Source: Palaemon carinicauda
Taxonomy: Eukaryota > Arthropoda > Malacostraca > Decapoda > Palaemonidae
Assembly: GCF_036898095.1 (NCBI RefSeq)
Contig: NC_090766.1
Span: 35,007,484 to 35,071,483 of the forward strand
Direction of reading: 5' to 3'
Length of the DNA stretch: 64,000 nucleotides
In this document: positions 1 to 10,322 of the stretch, piece after piece
Layout: each line of letters starts with the position of its first letter
Position numbering within the stretch: the first letter of the stretch is position 1
Position numbers and translations under genes: made by a program
Notes under the pieces: generated by a model
Told to the model about the DNA's origin: nothing
Seen by the model: the letters and a program-made list of their open reading frames with translations, nothing else
Database searches by the model: none

Positions 1-3000
1 TAGTTCCCGTAGTTGTACCAGTGGTAGTAGCAGTTGTAGTTCCCGTAGTTGTACCAGTAGTAGAAGCAGTGGTAGTAGCAGTGGTTGTTCCTGTAGTAGT
101 ACCAGTGGTAGTTCCTGTAGTAGTACCTGTGGTAGTTCCTGTAGTTGTACCAGTGGTAGTTCCTGTAGTTGTACCAGTAGTAGTTCCTGTAGTTGTACCA
201 GTGGTAGTAGCAGTGGTAGTTCCTGTAGTAGTACCAGTTGTAGTAGCAGTTGTAGTTCCTGTAGTTGTACCAGTGGTTGTACCAGTAGTAGTTCCTGTAG
301 TAGTACCAGTGGTAGTAGCAGTGGTAGTTCCTGTCGTTGTACCAGTGGTAGTAGCAGTGGTAGTTCCTGTAGTAGTACCAGTGGTAGTTCCCGTAGTTGT
401 ACCAGTGGTAGTAGCAGTGGTACTTCCCGTAGTTGTACCAGTGGTAGTTCCCGTAGTTGTACCAGTAGTAGTAGCAGTGGTAGTTCCTGTAGTAGTACCA
501 GTGGTAGTAGCAGTGGTAGTTCCTGTAGTAGTACCATTGGTAGTAGCTGTGGTAGTTCCTGTAGTAGTACCAGTGGTAGTTCCTGTAGTTGTACCAGTGG
601 TAGTAGCAGTGGTAGTTCCTGTAGTAGTACCAGTGGTAGTAGCAGTGGTAGTTCCTGTAGTTGTACCAGTGGTAGTAGCAGTGGTAGTTCCTGTAGTAGT
701 ACCAGTGGTAGTACCAGTGGTAGTTCCTGTAGTTGTACCAGTGGTAGTAGCAGTGGTAGTTCCTGTAGTAGTACCAGTGGTAGTAGCTGTGGTAGTTCCT
801 GTAGTAGTACCAGTGGTAGTTCCTGTAGTTGTACCAGTGGTAGTAGCAGTGGTAGTTCCTGTGGTAGTACCAGTGGTAGTAGCAGTGGTAGTTCCTGTAG
901 AGGTCCCAGTGGTAGTAGCAGTGGTAGTTCCTGTAGTTGTACCAGTGGTTGTACCTGTAGTAGTTCCTGTAGTAGTAACAGTGGTAGTACCAGTGGTAGT
1001 TCCTGTAGTTGTACCAGTGGTAGTAGGAGTGGTAGTTCCTGTAGTAGTACCAGTGGTAGTTCCTGTAGTAGTACCTGTGGTAGTTCCTGTAGTAGTACCA
1101 GTGGTAGTTCCGCTAGTTGTACCAGTAGTAGTAGCAGTGGTAGTTCCTGTAGTTGTACCAGTAGTAGTTCCTGTAGTAGTACCAGTGGTAGTAGCAGTGG
1201 TAGTTCCTGTAGTTGTACTAGTGGTAGTAGCAGTGGTAGTTCCTGTAGTAGTACCAGTGGTAGTTCCTGTAGTAGTACCTGTGGTAGTTCCTGTAGTCGT
1301 ACCAGTGGTAGTTCCCGTAGTTGTACCAGTGGTAGTAGCACTGGTAGTTCCTGTAGTTGTACCAGTGGTAGTAACAGTGGTAGTTCCTGTAGTTGTACCA
1401 GTGGTAGTTCCCGTAGTTGTACCAGTGGTAGTAGCAGTGGTAGTTCCTGTAGTAGTACCAGTGGTAGTAGCAGTGGTAGTTCCTGTAGTTGTACCAGTGG
1501 TAGTAGCAGTGGTAGTTCCAGTGGTAGTACCAGTGGTAGTTCCTGTAGTAGTACCTGTGGTAGTTCCTGTAGTTGTACCAGTGGTAGTAGCAGTTGTAGT
1601 TCCTGTAGTTGGACCAGTGGTAGTAGCAGTGGTAGTTCCTGTAGTAGTACCAGTGGTAGTAGCAGTGGTAGTTCCTGTAGGAGTAGCAGTTGTAGTTCCT
1701 GTAGTTGTACCAGTGGTAGTTCCAGTGGTAGTTCCTGTAGTAGTACCAGTGGTAGTAGCAGTGGTAGTTCCTGTCGTTGCACCAGTGGTAGTAGCAGTGG
1801 TAGTTCGTGTAGTAGTACCAGTGGTAGTTCCCGTAGTTGTACCAGTGGTAGTAGCAGTGGTAGTTCCCGTAGTTGTACCAGTTGTAGTAGCAGTGGTAGT
1901 TCCTGTAGTAGTACCAGTGGTAGTAGCAGTGGTAGTTCCTGTAGTAGTACCAGTGGTAGTAGCAGTGGTAGTTCCTGTAGTAGTACCAGTGGTAGTTCCT
2001 GTAGTTGTACCAGTGGTAGTAGCAGTGGTAGTTCCTGTAGAAGTACCAGCGGTTGTAGCAGTGGTAGTTCCTGTAGTTGTACCAGTGGTTGTACCAGTAG
2101 TAGTTCCTGTAGTAGTACCAGTGGTAGTAGCAGTGGTAGTTCCTGTAGTTGTACCAGTGGTAGTAGCAGTGGTAGTTCCTGTAGTAGTACCAGTGGTAGT
2201 TCCTGTAGTAGTACCTGTGGTAGTTCCTGTAGTCGTACCAGTGGTAGTTCCCGTAGTGGTACCAGTGGTAGTAGCAGTTGTAGTTCCTGTAGTTGTACCA
2301 GTAGTAGTAGCAGTGGTAGTTCCTGTAGTAGTACCAGTGGTAGTTCCTGTAGTAGTACCTGTGGTAGTTCCTGTAGTCGTACCAGTGGTAGTTCCCGTTG
2401 TTGTACCAGTGGTAGTAGCAGTTGTAGTTCCTGTAGTTGTACCAGTGGAAGTAGCAGTGGTAGTTCCTGTAGTAGTACCAGTGGTAGTAGCAGTGGTAGT
2501 TCCTTTAGTAGTACCAGTGGTAGTTCCCGTAGTTGTACCAGTGGTAGTAGCAGTTGTAGTTGCTGTAGTTGTACCAGTGGTAGTAGCAGTGGTAGTTCCT
2601 GTAGTTGTTCCAGTGGTAGTAGCAGTGGTAGTTCCTGTAGTAGTACCAGTGGTTGTACCAGAAGTAGTTCCTGTAGTAGTACCAGTGGTAGTAGCAGTGG
2701 TAGTTCCTGTAGTTGTACCAGAGGTAGTAGCAGTGGTAGTTCCTGTAGTAGTACCAGTGGTAGTAGCAGTGGTAGTTCCTGTAGTAGTACCAGTGGTAGT
2801 AGCAGTGGTAGTTCCTGTAGTTGTATCAGTGGTAGTAGCAGTGGTAGTTCCTGTAGTAGTACCAGTAGTAGTAGCAGTGGTAGTTCCTGTAGTAGTTCCT
2901 GTAGTAGTAGCAGTAGTAGTTCCAGTAGTAGTACCAGTGGTAGTTCCTGTAGTAGTACCAGTGGTAGTAGCAGTTGTAGTTTCTGTAGTAGTCCCAGTGG

Positions 3001-3102
3001 TAGTTCCTGTAGTACTTCCTGTAGTAGTAGCAGTAGTAGTTCCAGTAGTAGTACCAGTGGTAGTTCCTGTAGTAGTACCAGTGGTAGTATCTGTCGTTGA
3101 TC
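1..3102 (-). CDS. Thr-rich mucin-like repeat exon, array 1 (3' end outside window)
   Basis: Read on the minus strand, this is an uninterrupted run of four-residue units, Thr-Thr-Thr followed by Gly or Ala, about three quarters threonine. Such runs are typical of heavily O-glycosylated secreted mucins; that role is inference. The frame opens at 3109 just after a TAA. A splice-acceptor-like AATTACAAG then precedes the first repeats, which begin Gly-Ser-Thr-Thr-Asp-Thr-Thr-Thr. The proposed exon start is base 3102, giving a phase-1 junction. No stop is met before the window edge, so the C-terminus is missing here. Variation between repeats is almost all at third codon positions (ACA, ACT, ACC, ACG; GGA, GGT), with rare Asp, Glu, Lys, Ser or Pro replacements. 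No ATG exists in this frame, so an upstream coding exon is required; none was found. The plus-strand Val/Pro/Ala frame is also open. Confidence 0.5.
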
Positions 3103-3112
3103 CTTGTAATTA

Positions 3113-4560
3113 AAAAGAATATATTGAATAAATAAATATTAAAGCTATAATCATTTTCATCTTTCAAGAATTTTTTTCTTTATTCATTTTACTTTTCAAG
3201 ATAATGATTTTTTTAATGATATTTTTTTTAGATGTGTAAGGTTATATTTAGAAATTTATTCCCTACGTGTATGTTGTAACTCTCATTAAAAATTATTTTT
3301 TCCTTTATTTTTGAGGATATTGATTTTTTTTAAAATAATTCATAGATGGTTAAGGTTAACTCTAGGAATGGATGTCCTAAGTTGATGTTCTAACTCATTA
3401 AAATTATTACAGTAATATAAAGTTTCTGTTTTCAATTTTGGGAGAAAACAAATATATATTTGTCATATCCCAAGTTTCTAAATGGTAACATATATGAACA
3501 AGGCTATAAACATTAATGTTTATCAGACTAAGGAAAAGTGAATATAATTGATTACGAGACATAATTCGTATTCAGTGTTGTTGAGGAATAAAACAGTTGA
3601 TAAATCACATCTAAAATCTTATCTGGAGCAAATCCAGTAAGAGATAATCCAACTAAAATTGATGGAGAAATGAATCATTTACAAAAGATTGGATTACAAA
3701 ATAGGGCAGATAAGTCAATTTGAAATACAATAAGAAACATTGTATTCTTGACGCATTCACCTCAGCTTAGACGTATGATAATGTGGTCTGTGTTGCTGTG
3801 GTGTTTTTTAGCATTAGTGGTAGTAATGTACATGTTACAATAATAGTGCATGTTACAAGATTTAGTACATACTACAAGAGGCAGTACATGCTACAAGAGG
3901 TAGTTCGTGTGATGTTTGCAAGTTTCTATTTTTTTCCCTGATATTTTCATTGTTAGTCATCATAGTTGTGACTGGGGTAATTTTTAGTAGTCGTTGAAGC
4001 ATTGTTGACATAGTTCATACAATGTTACCAGAGGTAATGACTGGTTTTATCCAGCGTCGAATTTAATATAGTTCCATTGGTGTAACCTACCATAGTGTTG
4101 GTAATTTTTTTATAATTGTTCCTATGCTAGTTCCAGTTCTTGTAATTGTGTAGTTCTTTTTGGATTTGATTGCCAAGGAGAATTGAAAACCAAATCTAGC
4201 TTTTATTCATGATTTAAAAAAAAAAAAAAATTCAATATCAGGAAGGAAAAGGTAAAACATTTCTCATAAAATGATCAGTTCTAATAAAAAGTGTCCAAAA
4301 TAATGATAAACTTTGCAGTAATTCCCAAACATCTAAGATATCTATGTGATTGCAAATGGAAAAAGGGAGAATATAACTTATGATTTCGGTCACAATGGCA
4401 TATCTTACTTATTCATAAGTTCAAACTTTCAGCAAATGTTCTTATGTTGAACAGGCTGATATTAATCTTTTCATAGTTTAATATGACTTATATTTTGTTG
4501 TTAATATTTTTAAAGTATTTTATCAATTGTTAAATATATCTCATATGGTTTATTTTTTCC
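3113..4560. other. AT-rich 5' flank of array 1 (spacer 1)
   Basis: No gene is visible. The stretch is AT-rich and is repeated, with small changes, to the right of arrays 2 to 6. It holds a short minisatellite at 3828-3900. Around 4085-4146 a short minus-strand Thr/Gly/Ser reading follows a second AATTACAAG motif and may be a decayed piece of array. A poly-A run lies near 4218. Confidence 0.6.
3828..3900. repeat. 19-bp minisatellite, unit 1
   Basis: About four imperfect copies of a TTAGTACATGCTACAAGAG-like motif. The same minisatellite sits at the matching place in spacers 2 to 6 with four to five copies. Confidence 0.75.
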
Positions 4561-4674
4561 TTATTTCTTTTTGTTATTGGGATATTTTTCCCTGATGGAG
4601 CCCCTGGTCTTATGGCATCCTTCCTTTCCAGCTAAGGTTTTAGCTTATAGAGTAATAATAATAATTTGGTAAGT
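4561..4674 (+). mobile_element. SINE-like element, 5'-truncated 3' end
   Basis: The segment reads GGGATATTTTTCCCTGATGG, then GAGCCCCTGG and CAGCTAAGGTTTTAGCTTA, and ends in an AAT repeat. This is the 3' end of the element found complete at 6051-6763, in the opposite orientation. Loss of the 5' end is usual for target-primed retrotransposition. Confidence 0.75.
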
Positions 4675-4734
4675 GGTATGTGTATTTCGTAGGGTGTAAC
4701 CCCAACACTCCTAAGGAATTTTGTATTTCAACTT

Positions 4735-5796
4735 TCTGAACTTCAGTGTGCAAAAATTGAAGAGTTTATACTTGGTAAAGTGTGTGTTAGGATAGGAAAT
4801 GAAGTGAGTGAGTGGTTTCCAGCGAGAGTGGGGCTGAGACAGTGATGTGTGATGACGCTATGGTTGTTCATTTTTTTTGTTGATAGAGTTGTAAGAGAGA
4901 TGAATGCTCGAGTGGTTGATCGAGGGTTGAAACTGATAGAAGAGAATAATCATGAGTGGAGGTGAATCAGTTCTTGATTGCGTATGATACTGTATTAGTT
5001 GGAGACTTGGAGGAGAAGCTGGTCCAATTAGTGATTGAGTTTGGAAGGGTGTGTGAGAGAAGGAAGATGAGAATTAATATGGGTAAGAGTAAGTTTATGA
5101 GATGCACAAGAAGGGAGGGTGGTGCTAGATTGAATGTCATGTTAAATAGAGAGTTACTTAAGGAAGTAGATCATTTTGATTACTTAGCGTCTGTTGTTGC
5201 TGAAAATGGTGGAGTGGGAGCAGATGTACATGAGAGAGTGAATGAAGGATGTAAAGTGATGGGGGCCAGTGAAAGGAATGGCAAAGAATAGAAGGCTAAA
5301 ATGAATGTAAAGAAAATTTGTATGAGAGAGTGATTGTAACAACTCTGTTCTATGGATCGTAGTGTGGTAGATGAAAGTAACAACTCTGATTTATGGATCG
5401 TACTGGTGACGGGTGAAAGTGACGAAGAGACAGAAATTGAAAGTGTTCAAGATGAAGTGTCTAAGGAGTATGACTGGTGTATCTCGATTAGAGTTAAGAA
5501 TGCACTAGCGAGCATGAGAACAAGTGCAAGGAAGGAATTAGCAGCTAGAAGGGGTATGAATATGTTGAGGTGGTTTGGCCACGTAGAGAGAATGAAAATA
5601 GGCATCTGCTGAAGAAGGCGATGAATGCATGTGTTGATAGGAGAAGTACAAGAGGAAAGCAGTACTAACCAAACTCGGTTTAACTCCTCGTCAGGCAGGG
5701 AAGAACAAAGAGAATGAAAATCCCCTTATGTTATCATTTATGACGGCTACCCCAAAAATTGGTGGAAGTGCCATGGTAGATAGATAGATAGATATC
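4735..5796 (+). pseudogene. LINE-A: dead non-LTR retrotransposon reverse transcriptase fragment
   Basis: Frames at about 4780-4960, 4956-5291 and 5352-5612 together give the palm and C-terminal part of a non-LTR reverse transcriptase: VRIGNEVSEWF, then VGLRQ followed by a stop, then the block ending in GKSKFMRCTRREGG, and finally LRWFGHVERM. The catalytic FADD-type motif has become IAYDT, so one metal-binding Asp is lost. Frameshifts and an internal deletion separate the blocks, and the 5' half is absent. The 3' end runs through a CGGCTACCCC segment into a TAGA tetranucleotide tail, a usual LINE end. The clade is not assigned. The same damaged copy occurs in every spacer, so it inserted before the unit was amplified. 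Confidence 0.8.
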
Positions 5797-5885
5797 TCTC
5801 AGTGACCAATCTACAAATTGATGTTGTATGTATTATATATAAGATATACATAATTTATGTGTATTATTATAATATAGATAATATA

Positions 5886-5888
<3 letters not shown>

Positions 5889-5942
<54 letters not shown>
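5889..5942. repeat. TA dinucleotide microsatellite, unit 1
   Basis: Uninterrupted TA repeat of about 27 units. Its length differs from spacer to spacer. Confidence 0.95.
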
Positions 5943-5946
<4 letters not shown>

Positions 5947-6046
5947 TATATATAATGCGTTTATATGTATAATTTCTTTATTGATTCAATAATTTCTTTT
6001 TCTTATAGTAATGATCATGTGTTAACCGTATATAAAATCTTTCAAA

Positions 6047-6050
<4 letters not shown>

Positions 6051-6120
<70 letters not shown>

Positions 6121-6763
6121 ATGCTAAGCTAAAACCCTAGTTGGAAAAGCACGATGCTATGAGCCCAGGGGCCCCAACAGGGAAAATAGCCCAGTGAGGA
6201 AAGGAAATAAGGAAAAATAAAATATTTTAAGAATAGTAACAATAATAAAATAAATATTTCCTATTTAAATTATAAAAACTTCAACAAAACAAGAGAACGA
6301 GAAACCAGATAGAAAAGTGTGTTCGAGTGTACCCTCAAGCAAGAGAACTCTAACCCAAGGCAGTGTAAGACCATGGTACAGAGGTTATGGCACTACCCAA
6401 GAATAGAGAACAATGGTTTGATTTTGGAGTGTCCTTCTCCTAGAAGAGCTGTTTACCATAGCTAAAGAGTGTTTTCTACCCTTACCAAGAGGAAAGTAGC
6501 CACTGAACAATTACAGTGCAGTAGTTAACCCCTTGGGTGATGAAGAATCGTTTGGTAACCATAGTGTTGTCAGGTGTATGAGGACAGAGGAGAATCTGTA
6601 AAGAATAGGCCAGACTATTCGGTGTCTGTGTAGGCAAAGGGAAAGAACCGTAACCAAAGAGAACGGTCCTATGTAGTACGGTGTGGCCAGTCAAAGAACC
6701 CCATAACTCTCTAGCGGTAGTATCCCAACGGGCGGCTGGTGCCCAGGCCAACCTACTACCTCC
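6051..6763 (-). mobile_element. SINE-like retroelement with AAT tail, complete copy
   Basis: The element lies on the minus strand. Its 5' end is GGAGGTAGTAGGTTGGCCTG and its 3' end passes through AACTAGGGTTTTAGCTTAGC into an AAT repeat (6051-6119). AAGTTA flanks both sides (6045-6050 and 6764-6769), and the matching position in spacers 4 and 6 is an empty site with one AAGTTA, so this is a verified insertion. An 89-codon minus ORF at 6482-6751 recurs in all four copies, but I treat it as part of the element. I recognise the family as a common decapod repeat; that is from memory. Confidence 0.85.
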
Positions 6764-6947
6764 AAGTTACCTATAAAATACATTTATAAATTTCTAGATG
6801 CTAATCCCATATTAAAGAATTAGCCTCTATTAAGGATATTAGATTTACATCAATATCTTCATCCATGTTTATACGTGAAAAAAATAACCAGACGTCCAGT
6901 CCAAGTACTAGGAATCAGGTCCAACAATTATTAGCTGGTGGGAAATG

Positions 6948-6955
6948 TGACGTCA
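6948..6955. promoter_or_regulatory. CRE-like palindrome, distal of pair, unit 1
   Basis: Perfect TGACGTCA, the consensus bound by CREB/ATF bZIP factors. A second one follows 82 bp to the right. Function is inferred from the motif only. Confidence 0.35.
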
Positions 6956-7029
6956 ATGGGGCATATGTTTTATATTAAACCGGTTCATGGAAAAAGAATA
7001 GGGTTTTGGAAGCGAGGCTTTGGCTCTGA

Positions 7030-7037
7030 TGACGTCA
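7030..7037. promoter_or_regulatory. CRE-like palindrome, second of pair, unit 1
   Basis: TGACGTCA inside the longer palindrome TGATGACGTCATCA. Spacing to 6948 is 82 bp, the same in every unit. Confidence 0.35.
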
Positions 7038-7438
7038 TCACTGTTTGGGAGTGCTGGACCAGTTTTTACTAGATCTTGGTCCAGTCAGGAAGATAGCCAT
7101 TGGTTACAGTTGATGCTCGTGAATAGTGTGTGCCTATGTGGCACCGGCAATAGAGAGTGAGATGTCGTACACGTAATGCAAGGCCGAACAAGGGTTGAGA
7201 GTGCCTCAGATAAAACCGTAAAGTTGTAAATGAATCCAATCTACCTATCAGTCGACTACTTCGTCTGGCAGCTAGTGTGAAAGGGACCGTAGTATCTTAA
7301 GGTGTTTTCATGTTGCAAAGTATTCACTCAATAATTAGATTCCTGTTAAATGCTGATATATAAAACAATGTAACTAATATATTTTGCTCTTTTTATCAAG
7401 ATGAAGACCATATTAAAAAATAATAATTGGTGTAGAAT

Positions 7439-9190
7439 TGCACGGCATTTGCAATAATATTATTACTTATTACTAGCTGAGCTACAACCCTATTTGGAAG
7501 AATAGGATGCTACATGCCTAAGGGCTTGTAGTGGGAAGAATAGCCCAATGAGGAAAGAAAATTAGGAAATAAACTACAAAAGAAGTAATGTACAATTAAA
7601 ACAATTTTTTAAGAACAGTATCACCATTAAAACATCTTTTCATATATAAACTATAAAAAGAGAATTATGTCAGCGTGTTCATCATAAAAACATTTGCTGC
7701 AAATTTGAACTGTTCAAGTTCCACTGGTTCAACTACCAGATTAGGAAGATCATTCCAGAAATTTGTCCCTGCTGGAATAAAACATTTAGATTACTGTGCA
7801 ATATTGATAGTATTTCATAGTATTACGAAAAGGATGGTTCTGAATGTAAAGGACGACCAGAATTATGAAAATCTTGTGTACCATGCATAACGAACTAATT
7901 GAACGATGCTACCAGAGATTAAAATCTATATTAAGCAATAAGAAATTTCATAGGCTGTAAGTTCCTGTCCAACAAATTAAGATGAAATTCGGCAGCTGAA
8001 GACCAGACAGGAGAACAATACTTGAAACAATGCAGAATGAGAGAATTAAAACACTTCTTTAGAATAGATTGATCACCGAAAATCTTAAAATTTTTTGTGC
8101 AATTGAAGAAGACGCAGACCTAATGTGTTTCTCAAAAGTTAATTTGCTGTCGAGAATCACACCTAAAATTTTAGGAGGCATTCAAAGTTAAAGAAACATT
8201 ATCAATACTTAGATGCGGATGTTGAGGAGCCACTATCCTTGACCTACTTACAATCATACTTAGAGTTTTGTTAGGATTCAACTTTATACCCAATAATTTG
8301 CACCATTCACCAATTTTAGCTAGAGCTGTATTAAGGTTTCAGCATCCCCAGATCTACATTCAGGAGATGGAATTGTTGCAAAGAGAGTATCATCATCTGC
8401 ATATTTATTGAGCTTGTTTACTAGGCCAAACTACATATCATGTGTATATAGTAATGGGCCAAGAACACTACCCTCAGGAACAACAGGTAGTACATTCCTA
8501 TATTGACTATGGTATCCATCAACAACAACTCTATGTGACCAATTACTGAAAAGTTCAATAATTATGATAAAAAAGACCCACCCAATCCTAACGTTTTGAA
8601 TTTGAAAGCAAGGGCATCATGATTAACATGGTCAAATGGAGTGCTAAAATGAAGGCTAATTATTTGAACTTCTGACCACAATCAAGGGATTTCTGTATAG
8701 CATTGGAGATGGTACAGAGGGTATCCCATGCTCCAAGGCTTTTACAAAAGCAAAATATCAAACTAGAGAACTCGTGGTTACGTTCAGCATACCCATTTAG
8801 ATGTTATGACAAAAGAGCTTCAAAATCTTTAGATAATATGGGAATTACTGAAATTATGCAGTAATCAGTGTGACTTTAGCTACGTCAAACGCTTTTACGT
8901 AATGCAGTAACATTACCAATTCTCCATGAAGTGCCCAAAGAACCCCTTTTCGCTTACTTGCGGAAAGTAACAAATAATTCAGAAGCAAGTAATGTGCAGT
9001 CTTTATAAAAAAACAAAGAAAAAATATCATTTTGGTCTACACCTCCCTGAACATTAAGGACCATCATGAGAGCTTTAATTTCACGAGATCGAAAAGCTAA
9101 ATTAGTTGGTTTAGCCTCAGGAAAACAGGAATGAGAAGGATCAAGTTTCTCATTACTCTGCTGACGCTTTTTACTGTGTGGTTAAAATAG
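7439..9190 (-). pseudogene. LINE-B: dead non-LTR retrotransposon (jockey/CR1-like), unit 1
   Basis: Minus-strand remnants of a reverse transcriptase are spread over several frames. In this and sister copies I can read FSFRKSLGAWDTL, SNAIQKSLDCGQEV, MIGLYFSTAFDH (the first catalytic Asp block) and an LNPNKT-like block. The 3' end near 7440-7560 reads CTCATTGGGCTATT, then AGGGTTGTAGCTCAGCTAG and an AAT-like tail, matching the SINE-like family. The element is 5'-truncated near 9190, frame-broken and inactive. Confidence 0.75.
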
Positions 9191-9324
9191 TGGTTTTTAA
9201 TAGAAATCATTCCCTTTATCGTGTATATTTATTTTAGATAATTTAGTTTGTTCGGTGCTGATGCTTTCAAATTTTCTCTATTTATGTATATATATTATAG
9301 TTTTTTTGTGGACAAAGGTGGCAT

Positions 9325-9490
9325 CGAAAAGATAATCAAGTAACCAGGAAAGTACTAAAGGTTTTCATTTTTGGAAAGGTTAAGATGATCAAGAAGTAAC
9401 CAGAAAAGTACTAAAGGTTTTCATTTTTGGAAAGGTTAAGATGATCAAGAAGTAGCCAGTAAAGTACTAAAGGTTTTCATTTTTAGAAAG
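9325..9490. repeat. 56-bp minisatellite, unit 1 (about 3 copies)
   Basis: Units contain AAAGGTTTTCATTTTTGGAA followed by GATCAAGAAGTA.CCAGTAAAGTACT. One copy stands in spacers 2 and 3, about 2.5 in spacer 4 and about 20 in spacer 6. Confidence 0.9.
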
Positions 9491-10237
9491 TTTTTCTTTA
9501 GAGGATTTTGTTATTTCACCTGAATAGAAGATCCACCAATAGATTCGTTTTACTTTTTACAATAGTTTTGAAACAAATATATTCAGTACATTAAATAAAA
9601 AAGAACTTATTATATATAACTAAAGGGGATAAAGATAGTATATTAATGATGCAGCAATACTGATTTAATTATAAAGTAATGATGGACAAGTTATAAAGGA
9701 AACATTACATCGAAAGGGTCTTAGATACGAAAGAAAAATTAATGAGAGAGAAATACAATACAAATATCACATTTTTTTCTGTGATATTTTTACTCTGTAA
9801 TATTCAAGAACACTTGCAAAATAATAATAATTCATAATCAGGAAAAGAATCCAACAGTAATTATGCTTTAGAAAAAAAGGTAGAAATATACTACTCTAAT
9901 TAAAGGAAACATTCTGCCATCTATTTTGAAAGTATGATTGATTAATTGATTGATTGATCATGAATTATCTGGCATCCTGATTGAAAGTATGAATAGTTTA
10001 TTTTGTTTATGATATATTCTTTACATAACATTAAAAAGTGAATTTCATGCCAGTGTTAACTTTATTTTGATATGCAAACAATGTCCCCCAAAAAATGTTT
10101 CCTTTAAAAGAAAAAGGTCATGTTATTAATAAGTCAGTAGTAAAGTAGGACCGGAATAGTAGAAATGTTTGCTCATTTAAACTGAACTGATTCTTAATCA
10201 GAAATTAGAATCAGCAGAAACTGCAGTGAAGCAATGA
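9490..10237. other. AT-rich 3' flank of array 2
   Basis: No gene seen. It contains GATT repeats near 9937-9957 and a conserved CTGATTCTTAATCAGAAA hairpin-like segment just right of 10185, both repeated at the left side of arrays 3, 4, 5 and 7. Confidence 0.6.
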
Positions 10238-10243
10238 TTTATT
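10238..10243 (-). terminator. Polyadenylation signal AATAAA for array 2 gene
   Basis: TTTATT on the plus strand is AATAAA on the minus strand, 80 bp beyond the TAA of the Thr frame. It is conserved at the same position by arrays 3, 4 and 5; array 7 has AATACA. Confidence 0.5.
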
Positions 10244-10322
10244 GACTGTGTCATTGAAACATGCATTTGGAAACGGTTGAAGTTGTGCCGATGATATTTC
10301 CTGCAGTCGAACCTGGGGTAGT

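Larger units (their letters stand above)
6770..7438. other. Conserved non-coding block, unit 1
   Basis: No ORF of note. The block is retained in all six spacers, including two TGACGTCA palindromes. It also carries an inverted repeat CTGGACCA/TGGTCCAG near 7054-7087. It could be regulatory for the minus-strand array gene to its left, or simply part of the amplified unit. Confidence 0.5.

Noticed and set aside
2826..3167. Minus-strand Tyr/Asn/His-rich ORF with a hydrophobic start reading into arrays 1 and 2
   Set aside because: The hydrophobic lead resembles a signal peptide, but this frame hits stops after about 110 codons and the variable base is a first codon position.
3640..3760. Short minus-strand hydrophobic peptide starting MFLIVFQIDLSALF as a possible signal-peptide exon
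   Set aside because: It ends after about 20 to 28 codons, its tail changes by indel between units, and no clear donor site follows. Not enough to call an exon.
6482..6751. 89-codon minus ORF repeated in four units
   Set aside because: It lies wholly within the SINE-like element and has no recognisable domain; repeated because the element was duplicated.
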